Positions 13,031 through 24,263 of a DNA stretch of 64,000 nucleotides are shown here, piece after piece. The notes under the pieces were generated by a model that was not told the DNA's origin, searched no databases, and was given only the letters and a program-made list of their open reading frames with translations. The first letter of the stretch is position 1, and each line of letters begins with the position of its first letter. This DNA comes from Dimargaris cristalligena (Eukaryota; Kickxellomycota; Dimargaritomycetes; Dimargaritales; Dimargaritaceae): positions 1 through 64,000 of the forward strand of contig JANBQC010000039.1 of NCBI GenBank assembly GCA_027576995.1, written 5' to 3'. Made by a program: the position numbers and the translations under genes.

Positions 13031-13758
13031 GAGGTGCCAGGCGGGGGGTAGTCTCTGCTCCAAATTGGGAGGAATGGAAGGTGGGGTGGCATATGACAGG
13101 CTGGGAACCAAATTAGATAATGGAGGAGGGATTCACTAATTAGTAGCAGCGGCAACCGTATCCCCCCTCCCCTTATTGACCCTTTTTTGGCCATGAAAAA
13201 TTTCAGCCTTTTAATACAAAATATAAATATAACAAGGCAACGTATCCCGCAAATTGGAGGAAATTGGTAGCAATAGGCGGGGGGGGCGTATCGTATAAGC
13301 CATGTAATAATGTAATTATCATACAATTTGGGGATTTTAAATTGGTAAACGGAAAGATTGTTTAGAGTGGGCCCCATGATCCCCGGGAAACGAATGAAAG
13401 AGGAGGAGGGAGGGTCGGAGCTGCAGGGCGACATAGTCTTAGAGTGTGGAATTTTGGGTTGGGTACAGATAGAACGACGTGGGTGCCACCCATTGGGACA
13501 GTCGAATCGATAGAGCTTGATAAGAACATAATCCGAAGTATCTAAGAGGGGCAATCCCCAGCCAAATGGGAAGGGTCATCCAACATAATGAGCGGAAGGC
13601 GCCCGCTAATTGGCCCATGGTGACATCGGTTTGCATGTGTTTATAGTTAACCGTATTGGGGGAATACTATAGTCGGGGCCTATTATTGAATGAACCCAGC
13701 AAATGGCTTTACCATACACAACACATTCACATACTCCAATTATACACAGATAATAAAA
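13031..13758. other. Intergenic, no gene recognised
   Basis: Downstream of the AAA ATPase. Open frames on both strands are short, and none shows a known domain. Confidence 0.4.
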
Positions 13759-14428
13759 TAGCGATAGGCTTCCGAGCCGATTCCCCATCGGACATGACGG
13801 GGAGCAGCTATATTTTTCGGCTAGACTCCTGATTGGTCCTACTGAAGCCCGGGCATTAGAGCAGCGGCGACTGAAGGGAAAAGGGACACTGCTACTCAAC
13901 AAGTCTTGGGAGATTATCTATAACCCAGCTAACTATGGTATGCTACGGGGTCGGTATTTAGTATGCTTGGCTGACACGGGATATAGCCAACAAGGGCAAC
14001 GTCATGGGGCCGGGTGTGCATCAGCCCTCTCACCCACGGCCAATCCCTGTCGGTATGGGCTTGCAGGTCCTCTCTCCCTCGCACTGTTCTTACCCCGCCT
14101 TCAGAACAGGACCCTCCTACTAATAAGAACACCTACAATCCAAGGGACTTACCTAGCGGAGGCATTGTCATTGTATTTTATGTATCACGCCGCCCTTTTT
14201 GTCTGCTATCAGCACTATCGCTATCAGCGCCTTCTTTATCGGCATTTGCCATCGGCCCAAGCGCCGACTCCCCCTTTCTCCGAAACGGTCCACCACCTGA
14301 GTGGCGGGGCGACCTTTCCCCCTGGTTGCTGGGCGATTATTATTATTACTATTATTATTATTACTTGGTTTTTCTATAAAAATATATATACGATATATGC
14401 GTGCGCATATAGACACTATAATCGATAG
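13759..14428 (+). other. Unrecognised open frame, possible orphan exon
   Basis: One frame stays open from just after a stop at about 13756 to 14428 on the plus strand, yet its first ATG is only at 13940. The segment before that ATG looks protein-like (RFPIGHDGEQLYFSARLLIG, then a KSWEIIYNPANYG stretch) with balanced codons. After about 14200 it turns into low-complexity Ile/Tyr sequence from a TTA-type microsatellite. It could be a 3' exon entered from the TAG at 13763-13765, or a decayed gene. A faint likeness to DM9-type repeats (HDG.xLYxxR) is too weak to name it. Confidence 0.3.
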
Positions 14429-14714
14429 GTTTCCCCGCCCCCTAGGGCTTATATAATCAGTGCCTGCGTCGTCCCCTCCCTCCCACTTTTGATTCCCCTA
14501 TTGGCCCAATAGATGCATGTATTGTTGATTGCATTTGGACTGCTGTTGCGTCACTACTACCTTCCTCTCTCTAGTTTTTTTCTGCGACGTCGCCTCTCTC
14601 TGAGTTTGGACCACTAACTAACATTATACAAGTGAGTGAGCGTTGTCTTACCTATTATTTATAATAACCACCTTCCCCTCTCCCTTGTCTGTCTGAGCTT
14701 GATTTTCCTAATTC

Positions 14715-14759
14715 TATCCTATCCTATCCTATCCTATCCTATCCTATCCTATCCTATCC
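14715..14759 (+). repeat. (TATCC)n microsatellite, 9 copies
   Basis: A perfect 5-bp tandem repeat lies in the pyrimidine-rich leader region of the gene starting at 15154. The surrounding 14460-15150 is CT-rich on the plus strand, as upstream of several other genes in this window, and probably holds promoter and 5' UTR. Confidence 0.9.
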
Positions 14760-15153
14760 CAAGTTTTATTAAAAAAACCCCCTTTTACACTACCAGTTGT
14801 TAACCTGGCCGTCTGTCTAGACCGAAGCGGAATTCAACCTACTATTACTACTCCTACTGACCCGTCCGCCCTTTTTATTGTTTCCATAGGTTAATAATAT
14901 TTATCCTTCTTTCCTTCCGTCACGATTCCTTTTCCTTCATTTCTTTTTAACTTTGACTCTACTTTGGCTGCCTACTTGGTTTAGCTGCGACCCCCTTCTT
15001 CATTCCCAACTCTTCCAGTCCTTCGTTGTCGTGGCAGTGGCTACACCTGTCCCTACATGTGTCATAACTCGTCGACGTGCAACAACCCCTCTTCCTTTTG
15101 CTGTTGCCTCACCACCACCCGTCTCGTCCAAGACCCGCTCCGCTCCTATTACT

Positions 15154-16956
15154 ATGGTCTTCGAGGCTGCCCCCCGTCGGGCCCCTTTGTTTCTCCAGGA
15201 CGGGCTCCAAATCAGTCTGACAAGCAGTGCTTATTTTAGCGACGAAGAATATCCGCCGACCAAGTCTTGCCCTAGCCGACCCAGCAGCATTCGCTCAGCC
15301 GACTCTTGGTCCGCCACCACCTGCTTGCCCCCCTCCTCCGCCCCCGAATCGTTTGGTTGTAGTCCGAAACTCCGGTCCACGCACCCAAGTGGCGGGCCCC
15401 TAGCCCACCCACTGGCGGACTTCGGTCCACCTCTCCCCCGGTCCAATACCAAGGGCTGCCGAACCCGTCGGAAACGGCTGCCCGCCAACCTTCCCCCGCA
15501 GATCCCACGCTTTGGTCGGCCCACCGCCAAACCCTTATTGTTACCAACGTCAACCCCGGCCACCCACCCCAACCTAGGGCTGAAACCGGCCCCAGTTGTC
15601 GTCCCCCTGGACCCTGAAGCTCCACTGCCCTTCCGCCGTTCCCCACCGTCCCCCCGACTGGCCTTCAATGAGCTTCCTCTGCACCGCAGCCGCCTGGCTG
15701 ACTGTAACATCACCAACCCGTTCGACCTGGCCGTGGAGGTCCGCCAACCCGAGCAGCAGCGGTCCGCCGAGCTATTCGTGTTTCGCCATTCTTTTTTCGA
15801 ACCGGACCTGCCGGAAGACCCCCAGGTCCCCCTGGAGACCTTCGCATACAAGGAATCCCCCCTCGTCTCCCCCTACCGCCGGCCCCCTCCCTCCACCCCC
15901 CGGTCCCACTCCTTGGACTACCTGGACGAAAAATGCCGCCATTGGCTCTTCCAGAGCGGTACCGACGCCAATGCCGCTCATCCCAGTCACCCATCCTCGT
16001 CACCCGCCGCCCCAGTCACCTCCATAATGTACACTACCCCCGACGCTGCGGAAGATATGCAAGCCTATTACCAGCTGATACGCCGGCGCATGCTGCCCCA
16101 CCATGTGCTGACCAACGCCCGGTTGGTCCTCGCCCGTGAGCGCCTAAACCCCACCCGGGCCTCGGTGCTCCTGTACAACCACGATATTCTAAACAATCGT
16201 TGTCTATTCTCCCTGCTGGACCCCAAAGCGGCCGTCGAGTTCCACGACAAGTACTTTCCTGAGGAGAACCAGCTATTTTTAGGGACGTCAGCTGGATCGG
16301 ACCGTTCCCTCAGTCCACTCACCATGGTTGAGCCAGCGGACTCGGACTACCTGACCACCTCCCCCCGCCGCCTCGAGGGCCCTCCGGGCCACCCCCTGTC
16401 CCCCAACGAGGAACCCCTGCCCGGGCTCTTACCCAACGATGACGACAGTCTTTTTGAACGGCAAGCACCTGAAACCCTTGACACGGCTTCAGCCACCCTC
16501 AAGTCCGGCCTCTCTACCCTTAATCTAGAGACCGAGAGCTCACTGCCTGGTGGCGCCCCCTCGGGTGATTCCGGACCCCCGCTGCTTAGTTCGGACCCAG
16601 CCATTACCCCGGCTGGTGGGGATGAACCCCTTGTGTATAGCCTGTCCCCCTCCATCACTATATCTGACACGACGTCCATGACGGTCACGGCGGCCACTTC
16701 CCCCCTCATGGTGGACTGGTATGGTACCTGCTGGCCCGTCGAAACCGCCAACTCCCCTGACGACGTGGACTACATGGCCCTACTGGGCTGGGACCCCCTG
16801 CAGCCCCACACTAAACCCCGGTCGACCCGATTCAATCCGGCCTGTTGGCGGATGATGGCTATTGAAAACCGCATGATGATCAACGGTAAAATTGTGGCGC
16901 CCCTAAAGAAGCGGTTGAACTTGCCTCGGCGCCGGGATATGCCTAATCGGCTTTAA
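15154..16956 (+). CDS. Pro/Ser-rich protein of unknown function
   Basis: A single exon of 600 codons. The frame is open further upstream to 14953, but with no ATG there, so the ATG at 15154 is used. Its N-terminus reads APLFLQDGLQISLTSSAYFSDEE. A long disordered Pro/Ser/Thr-rich part follows. A short structured patch lies near the middle (EDMQAYYQLIRRRMLPHHVL, then LLYNHDILNNRCLFSLLD), then more disorder. The C-terminus is basic: CWRMMAIENRMMINGKIVAP followed by LKKRLNLPRRR. The short conserved-looking ends around a disordered middle resemble fungal regulatory or scaffold proteins, but no family is recognised. An AATAAA lies at 17623-17628, possibly a poly(A) signal. Codon use is GC-rich like its neighbours, so it looks like a live gene. 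Confidence 0.75.
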   Translation: MVFEAAPRRAPLFLQDGLQISLTSSAYFSDEEYPPTKSCPSRPSSIRSADSWSATTCLPPSSAPESFGCSPKLRSTHPSGGPLAHPLADFGPPLPRSNTKGCRTRRKRLPANLPPQIPRFGRPTAKPLLLPTSTPATHPNLGLKPAPVVVPLDPEAPLPFRRSPPSPRLAFNELPLHRSRLADCNITNPFDLAVEVRQPEQQRSAELFVFRHSFFEPDLPEDPQVPLETFAYKESPLVSPYRRPPPSTPRSHSLDYLDEKCRHWLFQSGTDANAAHPSHPSSSPAAPVTSIMYTTPDAAEDMQAYYQLIRRRMLPHHVLTNARLVLARERLNPTRASVLLYNHDILNNRCLFSLLDPKAAVEFHDKYFPEENQLFLGTSAGSDRSLSPLTMVEPADSDYLTTSPRRLEGPPGHPLSPNEEPLPGLLPNDDDSLFERQAPETLDTASATLKSGLSTLNLETESSLPGGAPSGDSGPPLLSSDPAITPAGGDEPLVYSLSPSITISDTTSMTVTAATSPLMVDWYGTCWPVETANSPDDVDYMALLGWDPLQPHTKPRSTRFNPACWRMMAIENRMMINGKIVAPLKKRLNLPRRRDMPNRL

Positions 16957-19088
16957 TCGGTCCCCGTGGATGATAACCAAGACAAAATTCCCTCCTTCCC
17001 TATAGACGTTCCATTTTTCCTAGGAAGTGGTCCTTTTTTTATTTGTTCGGCGGAAGGGTTATGCCCAGGAACATGGGTGCAGTATCCATTCTATTCCACT
17101 AAATCAGACGGAACCCCGATTAGAGCCGGACGGAATGATGCCCCCCATATACTCCTTCAAAGACCCTTCGCACTTGGCTGAAGTCCGCTGGACCTTCCCG
17201 AGTTCCTTCCCCGCTACTCGAATCTACCCGACCAAGCCCATTTTTGTTGTTGTATTTTCCTCTGTATCACGCCCCCCTACGCTTCGTCATTTATTTTTAT
17301 ACGTACCCCATTTGTATCATCGACTATCTCTATCTGTTAATGACTTTATCTCCGTGTATTACCTATATCCTTACTTCCACCTATGTACTATCTCACCGTG
17401 CGTGTGGCTGAACAATCCCGTATGTTTGGCTTAGCCTCCGAATCCGATCCCACCTAGTATCGTTTTGGTAACATATGACCACGGCCCATTCTTACCACTC
17501 CTGTTTTTCTATTATTACCCCGGACACTCACTGACATTATTCCATCCCCTGAAACCCACTCCACATCGCCACCCTACTCCCCCCTCCATTCCTTTTTATT
17601 CAACGCATATTCCTGGCATTTCCAATAAATTTACGTTAACTTAACCCAATCTATTAAATGTCTGGTTATACTTTCATTTCCTGGCACTGTGATTTCGTAG
17701 GCAGGGCCACTGACCACGAAGCACCCGGTCTTATTCTCTTACCTAATTTGACGGCCGAGTCTTCCGAATCGCCTGTTATCCGTTTTAAGAATGGGAGGAC
17801 TAGAAAGAAATATAGACGAGTTGCTGTTAGTGCGAATACTTTAATTGGAAGGTTTGTAATAATGGAAAATAGAGGCCCAGCCTCCACTGGGAGGCTCGCT
17901 GATCGGCATTAGTGCTTCATTAATCAATTTTCCAACTAGATGGAGCCTCCTGAAATGGGACAGTGGCAAGGCGAGGAATATGGTCGCCCTACTTCACTTT
18001 AGGTAGGGACTAGAGATATCCGGAAGATTCGCTTTTCAGGCTAGGAACAAATTAGGGGGAGGGGTCTCCCTATTGAGGTTTACCCTCTGTGAAGTGATAT
18101 TTGGTCAATGGGGAGAAAATAAGCCTCTCCCTTCCTTTCCCTTTATTGCCCATCACCTGGTGAGCGCCGCATATATACATTTATATATATATGGCTGAGT
18201 GGTTGATTAGCTGCCTGTATGCGCATTTATCTCCAGTAAGCCCAAGTCCATTAATCGTATAGGTAGCTCTTATATAAATACAACTAGGTTGCGGGCCTTC
18301 CATATCTCACCCTTACATACCGACTTATTTATATTGCCCCATTCTATATCGCTCGTAGAATCTTGCATTTACTTATTTCCGACCTATAGGCCAATTTTCA
18401 TGTTCATAAGTATCGTAATCATCCGCATCTGAACCGCACTGCTACTCTTCTTCGCTTGACCAAACTAGGATTCAACCGTTTCGATATCACCTCAACCCCC
18501 CCCCCCCTACATCCCAAGAACACATTCACCTTCTCTATCAGATACGATTGATACTTTATACATCCTCCTTATTAACTTGTTTAGCCAACAAGCGCTGGTC
18601 TAGTGACATACAGTTATAACACTCCCCCCCCCCAATTCATTCACTTCAATCACCTGTTTAATTCCTCATCTTATATTTTCCCAGCTCTATTGATAGTTTA
18701 TACTTAGTACCCTAGTGAATTGCTTTCGTAACCAACCAATACCACCTGACAACCCCAACCGCCCTACTCAGCCACTCTCAAGTCGAATACCATATCTCGT
18801 TGCGGGGTCGTTCCATCGCTTTCATCGGCCATATCCCTACGATATTATACTTCGGCGCTGCGGATTTTCTCGAGCCTACTGCTGGCCACTACAGTTGCTA
18901 GTTGGTTTACACGATAAGGCCTAACCCCCCCCTTCTTAAACACCTTTACTTATTCAGAATATAACAAGCCAAGACTGCCCGGTTCATAGTCTCCCCCTCC
19001 CTCATTCGTCCTGCACTTCGCTGTCTCCTCCCTCACTCTGGTACTGTTCTCCAGGCTGCAGCTTGGCCGCCCCGCCCCTATTCTAACC
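16957..19088. other. Intergenic, promoter side of RdRP
   Basis: No gene recognised. An 84-codon open frame at 17658-17912 has no known domain. Poly-C runs occur at about 18498 and 18622. CT-rich sequence from about 18960 to 19088 leads into the RdRP start. Confidence 0.45.
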
Positions 19089-22000
19089 ATGTCGAAATCG
19101 AATGTTGCCTTACGTGACAGGCCAGGCCCAACCCCGACCCAGTCCGCCCCCCCCCCCCCATACAAGCGCCCCCGCATCGTTGCCAACCCAACGTGGGCGG
19201 AACCCTTCAAGCGGCCCAAAACTCGGGGTAGGCATTCCCCATTCAACCCGTATGCCCCACCTAACCCTAAACCTTACTTCCAGTCCAAGAAAGTCAAGGG
19301 CTCCTCCATTCCATACCCGCCCATTCCCTGGAACCAGCCGGGGTCGCAATTAACTCCGCCCAGGTTCCCTCACCCCAAGACCAGACACCAATCACCGTAC
19401 TACCAGGCGCACCGCCCGATTCCCTACAGGCCTCCCCGGCGCCCCCGCACCGTCGATGGGTCCGAGGTTCCCATATTGGTAAGTGACCTACCCTCGGTGA
19501 CCACAGCCCGGGAAGTGGCCCGGGTTTTTGAGAAGTGGGGGTCCGTACACCTCTGCCATATTATGACCGACGAAGTCACCGGCCTGGCCAAACCCGAGGC
19601 CCTGGTGGTGTTCAAACCCCGACCGGCCCCGGCTTATTTGGACCAACTGCTCTATCCCGAGCGCTACCCACCCCTGCACCTCCAAAACAACCCCATCCGG
19701 TTCCAGGTCCGGGATCGAAACCTGTTCCTAGGCGCACTGGCCCGGGAAGGTACTCCTCCCACTCAACCGGATACCACCCCTTCAACCCAGGTCCCGCAAC
19801 CCGTCCCAGCTGTATCCGGACAATCGAAACCAACCGGCCTGGACCATGTCAATGAAGTGAGCCTTAACTGTGTGGAATTCCACTGTGGTGTAATGCTCAG
19901 TGCCAACGAATATCTGTCCGAGTGGCATACGGCTGAGCCTACGCAACTGGTTTTTGAAGAAAACAGGAACCAGCTGCACCTATTCTTCCGCTGGAAAGCA
20001 ACGGGCGCCGAATACAAACTAACCATAGATTCACATGCCCTGGCTGAACCGATCCGAATGGATAGCCGACCGCTTCCCGCCCTGCCCTACCAATTAGCCC
20101 CGGGATTGCTCTCTGCCAGTCCCGCTGGGCCATTTAATGACCGCCCAACCGGCAACACGCCCGATCCGAAGTCGGGATCGGCTCTCCGACTTCTAATCCA
20201 GCTTACCCAGCCGCCACTTCTGTTCCGTAAAAACGAGGCCCAGGCCGAGCGGGACCATCGTCGGTGGCACCGCATGGACATATGGGAGCGTGTTACGGGG
20301 GTTGCGCTTGATTCGACCCAAGAGCCGGGACCACTAGAGCCTGTCACTGCCGGTTTGGAACGAAGTGGTACCAACTTTGGGCACTGGCTGGTCTACCATT
20401 TGGTGGCGGTTACATGCGAGCCAATGAAGATGCCCACCGCTACTCCCCAGCCCTCGTTGGTCACCGACAATGCTCCAAGAATGGCACCACTAGTTGCCCC
20501 GGATTCCCGGGAGGCCCTAGAGGAACTATGGCTGAATAATCAGAAGGCCATCCAGCTACTACGGCAGCCCCACCGATTCATTGGTTGGCAATTCCGGCAG
20601 GCCAAACGCTACCCCCGCCTACTTGCCCACAGTCAGCACCGAGCGCTTCGGCTTGCTGATTTAGGAGCCACCAGACTGCATTTCGAGGTCCATTATATGC
20701 TGGAGTCTCTAGTGTCCCATGGTATTTTATCCGAGTATAACTTAACGACCGATTTCCTGGATGAGCTCGCCCGGCTGCCGGCGGCCACCGCCTGTCGGGC
20801 CCTTCAATTTTTATTTGGCCAGCAAGGCCGTATTTACCAACCCCTTCGGGAATTACAGACGATTGAGAAAATGATGCCCAGCGATAGCGCCTCCTCCGGG
20901 ACCGCCGCCGCTAGTTCTTCTTCCGCCCCGTCAGCCTCTACCGAAAATGGTTCCCATCGGCAACCCCAGAGCCCTACCACGCCGATATTTGCCTTCATTT
21001 CCCCCTCAACCAACCACAGTGTGATGATCCCCAAAGTGATCGTGACCCCAACCCGGGTGTATCTCTTACCGCCGACCGTGGAGAGCTCCAACCGCGTACT
21101 GCGGCACTACGCCCACCTCAAAGATCGGTTCCTTCGCGTCAGTTTCCGGGATGAGCGATTCAATCGGCTAGATAGCAACCCCGTTCAGCTTAGTAGTATC
21201 TATAGTCGGGTTTACCGGGCCCTCCGCCACGGTATACAGCTCTCCGGACGGCACTACGAGTTTCTGGCGTTTTCAGCGAGCCAGCTGCGTAACCATAGTT
21301 GTTGGTTCTTCGCCCCCGAGCAGGCCTCTCGTGCTGAGAACCACCATCCTAATGACCCTTTGACCCACGGTAGCCCAGTGACGGCGTCGGATATCCGCCA
21401 ATGGATGGGCCACTTCATGGGGATCGCCAATGTCGCCAAGGCGGCGGCCCGTATGGGGCAGTGTTTCTCTACCACCACGGCGGTGTGCTCCCTTCCCGTG
21501 GACAACGTTTACCGCCTGGAGGATGTCTCCCAGGGCAAGTATGTATTTTCGGACGGAGTGGGCCAAGTCTCGCCGGCGTTGATGGCTTTGGTGGCCCGAC
21601 AACAGGGGTTTGACCGCCCCCCCAGCGCCATTCAATTCCGGTTCGGCGGACACAAGGGGGTCTTGGCACTGGCGCCTCCCACACCGAATATGAACGACCA
21701 AGTGCACGCCATTGCGCTGCGACCCAGCCAAGAGAAGTTCCCCTGCGAACATCGCGTGCTCGAAATTGTACAGCCAGCGATTTTCACCCCCTGTACACTA
21801 AACCGGCAGTTGATTCTGCTGTTGGCCACACTGGGGGTTCCCGACTCCACCTTCCTTCGGCTCCAGAATGTGGCCGTGAAGGTGTTCCGGGACCTGCAGC
21901 ACCACGCGGACGTAGCCATGCAGTTCCTCAAGTGCCAAGGTGGCGATGCCCCATTCGTCCGGTGGGCCATACCCGCGATTGATACGGGCTTCTTCCGCCT

Positions 22001-24263
22001 GTGTGACCCATTCCTCGTATCCAGCCTACAATGCTTCAGCTCGGGGTGTCTCAAGGCGCTCCAGGAGAGGGCACGCATCCCCATTGACAAAGGGGCTAAA
22101 CTCATGGGTGTTGTCGACGAGCTCGGTTTGCTGCAGCCCAACGAGATCTTCGTGCGGTACTCGGATCCGCAATCCCCCGATAACAAACAGGTTGTAACTG
22201 GCCTTTGTGTGATTGGCCGTAACCCCTGCTTCCACCCTGGTGACGTACGGGTTGTCAAAGCAGTCGACCACCCCCAGCTGCACTTTCTTACTGATGTAGT
22301 GGTATTTTCCCGCCTCGGCGAAAGGGATTTACCCAGTCAACTCTGCGGTGGAGACCTTGACGGTGACTTTTATTCGGTGATTTGGGATCCTTGCTTGGTG
22401 CCCACTAAAGCCTTCATGAACCCTGTCCCGCCTATGGATTACAGCGCACCCCCGCCCCCTGCTGAGCCAGGCATGGTCATAGCGAATGGCAACACCGATG
22501 CCCGCGTAAAAAACGGGGGCGAATCGGCCAACTTGCCCCCGCCTCCGACCGCCGAACAGAACTTGGCCCTGGCCCTACGGGATATGCAGCGGTTCTTCCT
22601 CAGCTATATTGTTAGCGATAACCTAGGCCAAATCGCCAATGCCCACCTGATACGTGCCGACCGGTCCCCCAATTTGGCCAAACACCCCGACTGTATCCGT
22701 TTAGCCGAGCTGCACTCGCTGGCGGTGGATTTCCCCAAGTCAGGTGTGCCCGCCGAAATGCCCAGCTATCTCCGACCCTTCGAGTACCCCGATTTTATGG
22801 CTAAACCCGATAAAACGCCCTACCGTTCGATCAGTGTACTCGGTAAACTCTTCCGGGCCGTGCGCTGGTCCCCCGACGAGGACTTCATGCAGGTTGATGT
22901 ATCCCCCCCACCCGCCGCCTCGACACCTGCTACGCCACCGAAAGTCTCACCGTCGACCACCTTGGTTGCCTCCCCTAAAGCGGAAATAGCAGCTCCACAG
23001 CCTCTGGTAGAGCTAACGGTACAGGTCGCACAGGTGGGTGATTTACCACCCCCGTCTAGTTCACCGATTTCTAGCTCGTGTCAGACTTTACCACCGCCTT
23101 CAGTGTCGACAACGCCCCCATCCACATCAGCATCGACAGCAATGCCTACCGACGATTCCCGCAAAACTGCTCATAAAAAGCGTCCGCTATTGAGCACCCA
23201 GGTCAACACGCTCCTGCAAGAACTGGTTGGCCCCGATTTTGTCCATTATGTAGTAAACGCCCGGCAAATCCGGAAATACTACAACCAAACCCTGGCTACT
23301 ATGCTGCGCCAGTACGGGATCCGCACCGAACAGGAATTGGTCGGAGTGATGCCCCTCCAATACTCCCATCTGGTCCTACAAAAGTCGCACGAATTCAAGG
23401 AAACCTTGAAGGGGGTGGTTAAACAGTTTCAGGCCGAATTTGAGGAGCTGTTTTTCGCGGAGTTTGGGTCGGATTCCCGGATGTTGTTCCGGCGATTTAA
23501 CAAGTTGCCCTGGACAACGGCCTGTTTACTTTCACGCGATGTGCCGGTAGACCTTTTCACCGATGCCTCAACCAAAGCCCATAGTGATAGTGGATCAGTC
23601 GAAGCCGACAAGGCCAAAGCTGACGAGCCTCAGGCGGTAGCATCCAGCAGTGATGCATCTGCCGAACCATCGACGAACCCCTTACCACAACCGCTGTCCA
23701 CCCGTAAAACGCTGGATACCATTACGCTTGCCCGGATCCGAGCTAAGGCCATGGCCTGGTACTATGTAACGTACCACCCCCTAGAGCGCTATGGCTCAAA
23801 ATGTACCAAACACGACCACTTAGCCCGGGCTCTCCAACAGGCCGGGATTAGGCTGCCCCCGAAACCGGACCAAGCCGAGCATAAACACTTTATATCATTT
23901 CCCTGGTGTGTCCCCGACGTACTGACTTATACGCTTAAATGGCGTCTGGCCATGAAACCGGGTCGGCGGGAGTCGGCTAACTTGCCTGCACCACATCCAA
24001 CGGTCCCAGCAGGATTGGAGGGCGCTTCGATCACCACGGATGTTTCAGTTCAGCCGACCACTACTAATACCACTACACCCGAGTCCCTCGCTCTCAAAAA
24101 TGAAGCTGCTCAGTATGCGGAGGTTGGAATTAAGCAGCCGTTAGAGCCGGTTAATATGGCCGCTCCTCAGCTTAACAAGATTGGAACAGATACTATACCC
24201 GCCATTGGTGGTGATTTTGATGATGGGCTTGGGGCCCTGTTAGCATTGGTGAATGATTTGTAG
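19089..24263 (+). CDS. RNA-dependent RNA polymerase (RNA silencing, QDE-1/RDR family)
   Basis: One uninterrupted exon of 1724 codons. The first 120 residues are Pro-rich and basic. Residues about 125-195 form an RRM-like fold (PILVSDLPSVTTAREVARVF). The RdRP core runs from about 650 to 1250 and contains YVFSDGVGQVSPAL and the catalytic DLDGD at residues 1089-1093, in the context SQLCGGDLDGDFYSV. These aspartates bind the metal in the double-psi beta-barrel of cellular RdRPs. Low-complexity Ser/Pro/Thr linkers (about 600-630, 1270-1360 and 1495-1540) separate a helical C-terminal region with YYVTYHPLERYG and FPWCVPDVL. Cellular RdRPs make double-stranded RNA for Dicer. No Dicer or Argonaute gene is in this window. 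The gene is GC-rich and intact. Confidence 0.95.
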   Translation: MSKSNVALRDRPGPTPTQSAPPPPYKRPRIVANPTWAEPFKRPKTRGRHSPFNPYAPPNPKPYFQSKKVKGSSIPYPPIPWNQPGSQLTPPRFPHPKTRHQSPYYQAHRPIPYRPPRRPRTVDGSEVPILVSDLPSVTTAREVARVFEKWGSVHLCHIMTDEVTGLAKPEALVVFKPRPAPAYLDQLLYPERYPPLHLQNNPIRFQVRDRNLFLGALAREGTPPTQPDTTPSTQVPQPVPAVSGQSKPTGLDHVNEVSLNCVEFHCGVMLSANEYLSEWHTAEPTQLVFEENRNQLHLFFRWKATGAEYKLTIDSHALAEPIRMDSRPLPALPYQLAPGLLSASPAGPFNDRPTGNTPDPKSGSALRLLIQLTQPPLLFRKNEAQAERDHRRWHRMDIWERVTGVALDSTQEPGPLEPVTAGLERSGTNFGHWLVYHLVAVTCEPMKMPTATPQPSLVTDNAPRMAPLVAPDSREALEELWLNNQKAIQLLRQPHRFIGWQFRQAKRYPRLLAHSQHRALRLADLGATRLHFEVHYMLESLVSHGILSEYNLTTDFLDELARLPAATACRALQFLFGQQGRIYQPLRELQTIEKMMPSDSASSGTAAASSSSAPSASTENGSHRQPQSPTTPIFAFISPSTNHSVMIPKVIVTPTRVYLLPPTVESSNRVLRHYAHLKDRFLRVSFRDERFNRLDSNPVQLSSIYSRVYRALRHGIQLSGRHYEFLAFSASQLRNHSCWFFAPEQASRAENHHPNDPLTHGSPVTASDIRQWMGHFMGIANVAKAAARMGQCFSTTTAVCSLPVDNVYRLEDVSQGKYVFSDGVGQVSPALMALVARQQGFDRPPSAIQFRFGGHKGVLALAPPTPNMNDQVHAIALRPSQEKFPCEHRVLEIVQPAIFTPCTLNRQLILLLATLGVPDSTFLRLQNVAVKVFRDLQHHADVAMQFLKCQGGDAPFVRWAIPAIDTGFFRLCDPFLVSSLQCFSSGCLKALQERARIPIDKGAKLMGVVDELGLLQPNEIFVRYSDPQSPDNKQVVTGLCVIGRNPCFHPGDVRVVKAVDHPQLHFLTDVVVFSRLGERDLPSQLCGGDLDGDFYSVIWDPCLVPTKAFMNPVPPMDYSAPPPPAEPGMVIANGNTDARVKNGGESANLPPPPTAEQNLALALRDMQRFFLSYIVSDNLGQIANAHLIRADRSPNLAKHPDCIRLAELHSLAVDFPKSGVPAEMPSYLRPFEYPDFMAKPDKTPYRSISVLGKLFRAVRWSPDEDFMQVDVSPPPAASTPATPPKVSPSTTLVASPKAEIAAPQPLVELTVQVAQVGDLPPPSSSPISSSCQTLPPPSVSTTPPSTSASTAMPTDDSRKTAHKKRPLLSTQVNTLLQELVGPDFVHYVVNARQIRKYYNQTLATMLRQYGIRTEQELVGVMPLQYSHLVLQKSHEFKETLKGVVKQFQAEFEELFFAEFGSDSRMLFRRFNKLPWTTACLLSRDVPVDLFTDASTKAHSDSGSVEADKAKADEPQAVASSSDASAEPSTNPLPQPLSTRKTLDTITLARIRAKAMAWYYVTYHPLERYGSKCTKHDHLARALQQAGIRLPPKPDQAEHKHFISFPWCVPDVLTYTLKWRLAMKPGRRESANLPAPHPTVPAGLEGASITTDVSVQPTTTNTTTPESLALKNEAAQYAEVGIKQPLEPVNMAAPQLNKIGTDTIPAIGGDFDDGLGALLALVNDL

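Noticed and set aside
14953..15153. N-terminal extension of the 15154 gene by 67 codons
   Set aside because: The frame is open but 14953 is a TTG and no ATG occurs before 15154. The translated stretch has the composition of a CT-rich leader.
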